In this document: one piece after another, positions 48,317 through 54,075 of the stretch
How positions within the stretch are numbered: the stretch's first letter is position 1
Layout: each line of letters begins with the position of its first letter
From: Clostridia bacterium
GTDB taxonomy: Bacteria > Bacillota_A > Clostridia > Oscillospirales > CAG-272
Assembly: GCA_017501345.1 (NCBI GenBank)
Contig: JAFVXC010000034.1
Coordinates: 1-54,075 of the forward strand
Length of the DNA stretch: 54,075 bases
Reading direction: 5' to 3'
Notes under the pieces: generated by a model
What the model saw: the letters and a program-made list of their open reading frames with translations, nothing else
Told to the model about the DNA's origin: nothing
Database searches by the model: none
Program-made: the position numbers and the translations under genes

Positions 48317-49179
48317 CGGCGAAATTTACGCGGCGCGATCGCGTCTATATCGCACTGATCGGGATCTTCGCAGCACTCCTGCTCGTCTCGCTTCTCCTTT
48401 TTCCGTGTCTCAAAGGAAGTCTTGACTCGGACACGTATACGCTGTCCGAGCTTGCCCTTTCGCGCCTTCTCGGCGGGATGATCTTTCTGTTCCTCATCCC
48501 CTATCTCGGCTATTCGCTCCTTTCGTTCGAGCGGATCCCGAGTATAAAGGCGCTCCTCGCGGTTTTACCCGCCGTCGTGATCGCGGTGAACAATTTCCCG
48601 ATTATCGGACTGATCCGCGGCAGTGTGTACGTCGACAGCGGGCTTCCGAAGGCGCTCCTTCTTGTTCTCGCTTGCCTCGGCATCGGATTTTTTGAGGAGG
48701 TCGCCTTTCGCGGCGTGATCTTCCCGCTCCTCCTGACGAGGCTCCTTCCCGCTATGCGGAAGCGGACAGAGGCAAAAAAGCCCTCGCGCCTACCACCCGA
48801 GACCGTCGCGGTCTTTCTCGCGATCGTTTTGACCTCCGCCGTGTTCGGACTCGTCCACGTCCTGAATCTTTTCGCAGGAGGAAGCCCGATCGCGGTCCTT
48901 ATGCAGGTCGGATACTCCTTCCTGATCGGCGGGATGTGCGCGATCGTGCTCCTCAAAACGCGGTGCATCTGGTTCCCCGTATTCATCCACGCGCTTTACG
49001 ACCTCGGCGGTATGCTCGTGCAGTACCTCGGCGGCGGCAAGCTGTGGGATACACCGACCGTCATCCTCACCGTTTTGGTTTCGGTCGCAGTCGCGATCTA
49101 TTTCCTCGTGCTCCTCTTCCGTATGAAAAAAGACGAGATTGAGGGACTGCTGAAGCAAAACAACAAAAAGGAAGCCTGA
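48313..49179 (+). CDS. CPBP-family intramembrane metalloprotease
   Basis: A 288-residue protein with eight predicted membrane segments. The CPBP/Rce1 (ABI) motifs are all present: EEVAFR (E128, E129, R133), GLVHVLNL (H182) and FIHALYDL (H226). The start is GTG 48313, overlapping the lgt stop as GTGA; a GGCGGTGA site precedes it. Coupling to lgt is unusual and could reflect a role in lipoprotein or peptide processing, but bacterial CPBP proteins have many roles, including bacteriocin immunity. Substrate unknown. Confidence 0.88.
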   Translation: MTAKFTRRDRVYIALIGIFAALLLVSLLLFPCLKGSLDSDTYTLSELALSRLLGGMIFLFLIPYLGYSLLSFERIPSIKALLAVLPAVVIAVNNFPIIGLIRGSVYVDSGLPKALLLVLACLGIGFFEEVAFRGVIFPLLLTRLLPAMRKRTEAKKPSRLPPETVAVFLAIVLTSAVFGLVHVLNLFAGGSPIAVLMQVGYSFLIGGMCAIVLLKTRCIWFPVFIHALYDLGGMLVQYLGGGKLWDTPTVILTVLVSVAVAIYFLVLLFRMKKDEIEGLLKQNNKKEA

Positions 49180-49199
49180 TCAACTCAGACTTCCTTTTT
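49165..49199 (+). terminator. Terminator of the lgt-CPBP operon
   Basis: AAAAAGGAAG pairs with CTTCCTTTTT, with an inner CTGA/TCAG stem. It overlaps the last codons of the CPBP gene. Confidence 0.8.
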
Positions 49200-49206
49200 C
49201 AGTTTG

Positions 49207-49303
49207 TTCGGCGGCGGCTCGTTTCCGCTGACCTTGCGTTGCAGCGAAGCACTGCAATTTTCGCCTGTCTTTCGGGCAAAAAACGCAAATTTCGTCCGCC
49301 GAA
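49207..49303. repeat. Branched foldback structure between convergent units
   Basis: TTCGGCGG (49207-49214) and CCGCCGAA (49296-49303) form an outer stem. Inside, TTGCG (49234) pairs with CGCAA (49284), and TTGCAG-CGAAGCA-CTGCAA (49239-49257) forms a hairpin. There is no open frame of note. The nesting resembles the hairpin arrays near 9 kb, although no linker word is shared. Confidence 0.5.
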
Positions 49304-49321
49304 AAAGCCACCCGTCGCGGA

Positions 49322-49346
49322 GGGGCTGAGTCGTTGACTCAGCCCC
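49322..49346. terminator. Perfect 11-bp hairpin after the leftward lipoprotein
   Basis: GGGGCTGAGTC pairs perfectly with GACTCAGCCCC across GTT. It lies just after the stop of the leftward gene at 49352. No T-run follows on either strand, so termination is likely but not certain. Confidence 0.5.
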
Positions 49347-49351
49347 ATAGA

Positions 49352-50233
49352 TTATTCGGAGTAGACCTCCATTCCAAGGGAAAGCAGAAATTCCACCGAA
49401 GGACGTTCTGAAAGCTGTCCCAACTCAATGATATAATTGAATTCCCCATCCGCGCAATATAGCTTCACGCTTCTTGGTACTACATCGTCTGCCTTTGAGC
49501 TATATATTTCATCTACCGCAAAGGTTTTATCGCCGGCGCTTAACGTATAACGGATATTCCTTCCGTTTTTGTACGAGAACTGCACAGCATTCCGGTCTGT
49601 TAAACGCTCCTCACGAAGCTCGGGGTACTCTCTACGAAACGCTTCGTCGAATGAATCCGTATACTCGAGCTGAAGGATATCTTCGTAGTCTTCGGTTGAA
49701 TAACAATAAAAAGTAGCTGTTCCTTGGCTCTGGCTTTTGGAGCAATAATAGTAATTATCCCCCATCCAAGCCCCCCTGAAGAGTTCATATCCTTCGGGAA
49801 GCTGTGGCACGAGCAGTCGATCAAAATCACATATCGGAATTCCATTTTCGTCCTGTCCGAAATAGTTTGCAATATGTCTTTTATCATCCTCATTCAGCTT
49901 TCGCTGAGTAACCTTGTCACTAAGTTCTTTCAGTTCTTTCACAGAGCTGAACTCCAAGCCCGGGTAGACAAAAATACATGTACCATACTCCGGGGGTTGG
50001 ATCTTATACACCGATATATCGTCAAACACAATATAACAATTGCCGTTGATACGTTGTATCGTATACTCCGACGTTGTCGGTTTAGGCGATCCGGTGGTTT
50101 CATCGGGCTCGGACGAGCTGTCGCTCTCCGAGGTCTCACCGCCTGCGCCTGAATTCGAACAGGCGGTAAATAAGGAAAGCAGCATCAACGCGATCAATAG
50201 GACAGACATAAAACGTTTGAATTTGAATTTCAT
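49352..50233 (-). CDS. Lipoprotein of unknown function, 293 residues
   Basis: The signal peptide MKFKFKRFMSVLLIALMLLS leads to the lipobox FTAC. A Ser/Glu/Thr linker (ETSESDSSSEPDETTGSPKP) leads to a mature domain of alternating strands (YTIQRINGNCYIVFDDISVY, LPEGYELFRGAWMGDNYYYC), which suggests a globular beta-rich surface domain. An AAGGAGG site precedes the ATG. It is AT-richer than the lgt region. It is the last of three leftward genes starting at 53828; a hairpin separates it from the previous one. Function unknown. Confidence 0.75.
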   Translation of the reverse strand: MKFKFKRFMSVLLIALMLLSLFTACSNSGAGGETSESDSSSEPDETTGSPKPTTSEYTIQRINGNCYIVFDDISVYKIQPPEYGTCIFVYPGLEFSSVKELKELSDKVTQRKLNEDDKRHIANYFGQDENGIPICDFDRLLVPQLPEGYELFRGAWMGDNYYYCSKSQSQGTATFYCYSTEDYEDILQLEYTDSFDEAFRREYPELREERLTDRNAVQFSYKNGRNIRYTLSAGDKTFAVDEIYSSKADDVVPRSVKLYCADGEFNYIIELGQLSERPSVEFLLSLGMEVYSE

Positions 50234-50284
50234 TATGATACCTCCTTAAAATTTGCTTCGGCGACGGCTCGTCCGAGCCTATGC

Positions 50285-50310
50285 TCCCCCACGGCTGTGC
50301 CGTGGGGGGA
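50285..50310. terminator. Perfect GC-rich hairpin between two lipoprotein genes
   Basis: TCCCCCACGGC pairs with GCCGTGGGGGGA around a TGT loop. It lies between the stop at 50329 and the start at 50233 and could attenuate transcription into the last gene. A smaller GGCTCG/CGAGCC hairpin lies just beside it. No T-run is seen. Confidence 0.45.
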
Positions 50311-50328
50311 TGACTTTGCATTATTTCT

Positions 50329-51351
50329 TTACTTCTCAGCGTTAATCAACGCAATAATTGCATCTCGTTCTGAAATGTCAAAAACACTGTACGGGGATGA
50401 CATAAGATAGAACGAATTCCCAGCTTCGTGCAAATTTAAACCAACAATGAAAGCTTCGCCCACGATATCATTGTTGTGCGAAAACTTTACCAAAATATCA
50501 GTTCGTTCAGGTTCTCCCTTATGTGTACGGTTGATTGTACACTGATACGTAATTGCCGTTTTGTCAAAGGTTTCCATAAATACCGAATCAACCGTGACCT
50601 CGAACACAAAGTCCGAATGAAGGAGTACAGATTCCATATCGGAGGTGCCCTCATAGCCTTCGCCGTAATAGAATGGATTTTCCTTTACAAGCGACAGAAA
50701 TTCCTCCATGAAGGTAGCGCCCTGCAACGCAGAGCGAAGTGCATCGGTCTCTACGTGGTTTCGCAGGGGCCCTCCGTATAAGGAAGAAGAATCGAGCAGT
50801 ATGCGTTTTGGTGACGTGGCACGTATGATGAGGCTATCCTCTGCAAACGAAAAGGACTCCTCCTCGTTGTATGTTGTTCTGGTGCGCTTTAGGAGTAGTA
50901 GATACTTCGCGTTAGTCTGATATCTACATTCATAGGTGGAAAAAGAGGTGTTTTTATCTAAAACATTGTAATAGGCGGGAGTCGAGCTTACGGTAATTTC
51001 ACGCTCTGTCCCGAGACCTCGGATGCTTTCCGATATGGAAAATTTATACTTGTAAGTGAGGCCTTGCGCCGTGTATCCCTCGAAGGTTGCTAAAACAATA
51101 TCGGTGACATCGGGGAGTATTCCTTCGAGCGACCGATAAAAAAGCGACCATTCAATCACGGTATCAGTAGAGCCAACGCCACCGGTATAACCTCTGTTAG
51201 CAGACGTTACGGAAGAATCTGTTGTTTCAAGCGGATCACTCGTTGTTTCGGAAAATACGTCTGTTGTTTCAAGCGGATCGACGGTTGAAACGTTGCAAGC
51301 AGTTAAGGAAAGCAGAAGAAGAATTAACACTAATATAAATACTTTTTTCAT
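50329..51351 (-). CDS. Lipoprotein of unknown function, 340 residues
   Basis: The signal peptide MKKVFILVLILLLLSLTAC carries the lipobox LTAC. The linker has two copies of an (S/T)DPLETTD unit. The mature part consists of two similar halves (DIVLATFEGYTAQGLTYKYK and DFVFEVTVDSVFMETFDKTA, each followed by a strand-rich region), which suggests an internal duplication of a beta domain. The ATG at 51351 follows GGGAGGTG; the upstream in-frame ATG at 51369 would precede that site. The gene starts 14 bp after the metalloprotease stop, so they share a transcript. It could be a protease inhibitor or partner, on position alone. Confidence 0.72.
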   Translation of the reverse strand: MKKVFILVLILLLLSLTACNVSTVDPLETTDVFSETTSDPLETTDSSVTSANRGYTGGVGSTDTVIEWSLFYRSLEGILPDVTDIVLATFEGYTAQGLTYKYKFSISESIRGLGTEREITVSSTPAYYNVLDKNTSFSTYECRYQTNAKYLLLLKRTRTTYNEEESFSFAEDSLIIRATSPKRILLDSSSLYGGPLRNHVETDALRSALQGATFMEEFLSLVKENPFYYGEGYEGTSDMESVLLHSDFVFEVTVDSVFMETFDKTAITYQCTINRTHKGEPERTDILVKFSHNNDIVGEAFIVGLNLHEAGNSFYLMSSPYSVFDISERDAIIALINAEK

Positions 51352-51365
51352 AGCACCTCCCACGA

Positions 51366-53828
51366 TCAATCAAAAAATGCTTCATAGCATTGCAGTAAGT
51401 GAGCAATTTCCGAAGATGAAAGTTGATAGTTAGAATGAACGGACTCATACATAACATCAGTTGATGTTGTAGAGTGACCCTTATAGCCTAATGAATGTCC
51501 AAGTTCGTGTGTTGCTATCATTTTTTCTTGGGATTCTCCATAACCTCTTGATATTAGGTAGATTATGAGATTATCCATTCGATATATCTCTATGGGTTGA
51601 TTATTATATATACCATATCCAAGCAAGGTTCTATAATAGACAGTATTTCCTGCAAATGATTGAGGCCACGGATTTCCTATCATATCATAATACTGGGATT
51701 CATTTAAGCCATAACATATAATGTCAGCGTTGCTTGGCAAATTAGTCTCAGTTACCGAAATCGGTAATACACTATTCCATTGGGAAATTGCGGAGCTCAT
51801 ACTTTCTTCGAAATAAAAAGTAGCACTTGAGTCCTTCTTTTCTAGATATATCGATGGAGAATATGGGAAATAACCAATCTCATCCGAACTCGAATTCCAA
51901 GAGTCGAATACAACACCTAAATAATCAGCTACCGGATATATATTCCACTCATCACAATAATTACTATCATCGGTATAGGTTGTCATAACAAGATCTGCGC
52001 CGTTCCCGCTAACGGTAGATGAAACGCCCAGGGTATTTGAACCGGAAGATATTCCCGTACATACTATTCTGTAATAACCCGAGGATGTTTGACAAAATGA
52101 CCATAAAGATGAATCGTTTGAATTTTGCGTTTGTGTTACTGCAGTAGAAGATGCATTACTTGTAACACAAAGTTCGCTATACACCGACCTTATTGCGATA
52201 TTTCCATTTGAATCGTGGGTCAAGCTCCACCTTGACTGCATTGCCCCATGAAAATCCCACTGTTGAATGATCGCCCCTTCGTTTCTAGACGGCCCCTCCA
52301 CGTCCATATATCTTCCGGTAGCAACATTTTGAATAAAGTAAATCCCATTTTCAAAAAGGCGATAAGTAACCGTAAAATATGGCCGCTTTTCGGCAATTGC
52401 CTCTGCAGAATATAGTAACACATTATTATTTGATCCCGCTATCTGCTTCAATGCGATTCCTAGATTCGTTGATAAATTATTATACCACATTGTTGCCACT
52501 GTTGTAACATCAATAGCATTATACTCAGCATCTTTAGATATCCGATTCGAGGAGAGGAGAACGGTGTTCATTCCAAAATTTGTCATCGTAGCTGCGCTAT
52601 TCCATGTAATATTGGATGAGAGCCAGTTTTCGGACATTTGATAAGCACCAATGTAAATTGATCCGGAATCTAAATTAACCGGCATCATATGCAGGCTTGC
52701 ATTCGTAATAATTGCTCCACTCGGCAAGGAGGGGAGGCCCCACATAGAGTATACGATCGTATCATCGTTGATTGGAAGAAGCGATATTGAACCGTAATTT
52801 GCATTCGGCGCAGTAGAGTAGATATAAGTATCCATAAACTGCGTCGTTTTCGTCACCGTCGGGTCGATGGTAACGGGGAAGGCGCGGTCCTCGGCGTTGA
52901 TCCATTCATCGGAGGCGGTGACGGTGAGGGTGTAATTGCCGCTACCTGCGGATGTGAGGGTATAATGCACGTCATACGAGAGCACACCGTCGGCGTCGTA
53001 CATATACGGCGCAGGGATGGTGTATTTTTCCTCACCCGTCTCGCTGTCGGTAAGCGAAATATTGCCTGTGGGCAGAAGGGTCGCGGTGAGTCCCATGAGC
53101 GTAAGGGTGAAGCGGTAAACGTAGCTGCCGCCTGCGCGCTTTACAATGATGTTTTCCTTGACGTCATTTCCATCGAGAACGTATTCGAGGTCGGTATTCG
53201 TCTTTACGTTTTCGTAAACGATCACACTCTTGTTGTCGATCTCGGCGGCCTCCTCAATGGTGTCAAAGCGCTCTGTCACGGGGCGCTTTTCTGCATTCAT
53301 GACGGTGGCCACTTTATTTTCCGTAGGCGCGAGCGCCATTACCGACACACCGGGATCGCTTGCTGTGAGATGGGGAACCATTTGGATGGTATAACCATTT
53401 TCGGTCAGAGCGAACAGTGCTTCACCCGCAGCATACGTCTTTGCGAACGAAACGCGCAGGTCATCCGTCGCATAGCGCTCCACGCCCTTTACGGCTTTCA
53501 TCGAAAGGCTGTTGTCGATGTCCTGCCACGTGCCGCTTTCGTCCTTTCGGTGCACGGGGCTCGGGTAGGTGACGGCGGTATAGGTGCCGTCGGGTAACGC
53601 AAAATGCTTGACGCTTTCCTCTCTGAGGTCTGTGACCTCACGGATACCGTCTATATCTTCCGTGCCGATGATGTCGGTGAAGGGAGCACCGATGTCGGTT
53701 GCCGGCTCGGCGGCAATATCCGGTGCATCCGTATTGGTGATGGCGGTCGTTGAAAATGGGAATGCGTAGATCAGCATAAGCATACTGAGCAGTAACGCAA
53801 ACGAACGTAAACATCTGAATTTTTTCAT
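51366..53828 (-). CDS. Secreted mosaic metalloprotease (DNRLRE, ricin, metzincin)
   Basis: An 820-residue secreted protein with an ordinary signal peptide (MKKFRCLRSFALLLSMLMLI). Residues about 60-325 match the N-terminal region of Firmicute RHS/wall-associated proteins (LEYVLDGNDVKENIIVK, AFPVTIDPTV). A DNRLRE-type domain (about 330-490) and a ricin-type lectin domain with QQW and SRW motifs (about 495-640) follow. The C-terminal 170 residues are protease-like, with HELGHSLGYKGH (H774, E775, H778, H785) and a DVMYE Met-turn. The third histidine is one residue later than in HExxHxxGxxH metzincins. DNA is GC-rich from about 52850 to the start and AT-rich below. Confidence 0.85.
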   Translation of the reverse strand: MKKFRCLRSFALLLSMLMLIYAFPFSTTAITNTDAPDIAAEPATDIGAPFTDIIGTEDIDGIREVTDLREESVKHFALPDGTYTAVTYPSPVHRKDESGTWQDIDNSLSMKAVKGVERYATDDLRVSFAKTYAAGEALFALTENGYTIQMVPHLTASDPGVSVMALAPTENKVATVMNAEKRPVTERFDTIEEAAEIDNKSVIVYENVKTNTDLEYVLDGNDVKENIIVKRAGGSYVYRFTLTLMGLTATLLPTGNISLTDSETGEEKYTIPAPYMYDADGVLSYDVHYTLTSAGSGNYTLTVTASDEWINAEDRAFPVTIDPTVTKTTQFMDTYIYSTAPNANYGSISLLPINDDTIVYSMWGLPSLPSGAIITNASLHMMPVNLDSGSIYIGAYQMSENWLSSNITWNSAATMTNFGMNTVLLSSNRISKDAEYNAIDVTTVATMWYNNLSTNLGIALKQIAGSNNNVLLYSAEAIAEKRPYFTVTYRLFENGIYFIQNVATGRYMDVEGPSRNEGAIIQQWDFHGAMQSRWSLTHDSNGNIAIRSVYSELCVTSNASSTAVTQTQNSNDSSLWSFCQTSSGYYRIVCTGISSGSNTLGVSSTVSGNGADLVMTTYTDDSNYCDEWNIYPVADYLGVVFDSWNSSSDEIGYFPYSPSIYLEKKDSSATFYFEESMSSAISQWNSVLPISVTETNLPSNADIICYGLNESQYYDMIGNPWPQSFAGNTVYYRTLLGYGIYNNQPIEIYRMDNLIIYLISRGYGESQEKMIATHELGHSLGYKGHSTTSTDVMYESVHSNYQLSSSEIAHLLQCYEAFFD

Positions 53829-53894
53829 AATAGAAGCCTCTCTTTCTTTGTTTTTTGTTGGTTCAGGTGTTTTCGATGTTTGCCTTACGATCTC

Positions 53895-53923
53895 ATTATA
53901 TCATAAGGCGTGGGATTTGTCAA
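53895..53923 (-). promoter_or_regulatory. Promoter of the metalloprotease-lipoprotein operon
   Basis: On the minus strand TTGACA (53923-53918), 17 bp, TATAAT (53900-53895) with a TGA extension. The leader to the ATG at 53828 is about 60 nt and ends in GAGAGG. Confidence 0.92.
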
Positions 53924-53996
53924 CAACGGTTCCTGAAAAGGCATTCTCGATTTTGTGCAGGTTGCACACTTCCCCCTTTCGCCTCTGCACATCCAT

Positions 53997-54026
53997 ACGG
54001 TCAGGCTCAGAATGAGCACCGTTTTT
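53997..54026 (+). terminator. Possible terminator hairpin at the right edge
   Basis: ACGGT pairs with ACCGT outside GCTCA-GAA-TGAGC, with a 3-nt bulge, and is followed by TTTTT. No rightward gene is seen just before it. The last 150 bp of the window contain nothing else I can support. Confidence 0.35.
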
Positions 54027-54075
54027 ATGCCCCTCTATAAATATATACGGCTTTTTTCGCGATTTTTCTTCAAAA

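Overview
This window looks like a chromosomal segment of an uncultured, probably gut-dwelling Clostridia-type Firmicute (Bacillota). The evidence is consistent: near-perfect sigma-A promoters (TTGACA, 17 bp, TATAAT, often with a TGn extension), strong AGGAGG ribosome binding sites, many lipobox lipoproteins with Thr/Ser/Gly/Asp-rich linkers, Firmicute-type prophage genes, a BMP/Nup nucleoside importer, an Opp importer and CPBP/Lgt membrane enzymes. No complete tRNA or rRNA gene, CRISPR array or insertion sequence is visible. Genus cannot be read from the sequence.

Region 1 (1-8820) is the integrase end of a prophage or related integrative element. Leftward early genes encode a truncated unknown, an MBL-fold hydrolase, an NGO0469-like replication protein, a Rad50-like ATPase and a run of tiny genes. 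They start from a strong promoter at 5605-5633. Rightward genes encode a LexA/CI-type repressor, a TerB-N-like cargo protein and a tyrosine integrase, followed by a tRNA 3'-end remnant that is the likely attachment site. At least two short transcription units point against the early genes.

Region 2 (8820-13000) is an accessory island. It holds two consecutive modules with the same layout: terminator, array of small hairpins joined by a repeated linker word, sigma-A promoter, small gene(s). One carries an S23-type four-helix-bundle gene plus a DUF4275-like gene, the other a small lipoprotein. A third, chimeric array follows. The linker word differs between arrays while the architecture is kept; this is the most unusual structure in the window. 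A sialidase without a signal peptide and three small orphan genes complete the island.

Region 3 (13000-23200) holds a CrtO-like acyltransferase, a complete leftward nucleoside-type ABC importer (nupN, nupO, nupP, nupQ), a clan GH-A glycosidase, and a two-gene unit of a membrane protein plus a polyferredoxin-thioredoxin fusion.

Region 4 (23300-46500) is devoted to the cell surface. Three leftward lipoproteins, one with a thioredoxin fold, diverge from a rightward nine-gene string. That string begins with a 2565-residue membrane-anchored subtilase with PA, Big2-like and BspA-type leucine-rich repeats, continues with an InlB/GLUG-type lipoprotein and a complete oligopeptide importer (binding protein, OppB, OppC, OppD, OppF), and ends with a small membrane protein. 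The layout suggests that surface proteolysis and peptide uptake are co-expressed.

Region 5 (46500-54075) holds a small membrane protein, lgt with a C-terminal tail made of four 99-bp repeats, a CPBP protease, and a leftward group of two lipoproteins and a secreted metzincin-like protease. The protease gene is a compositional mosaic: a GC-rich RHS-type N-terminal module is joined to an AT-rich lectin/protease half.
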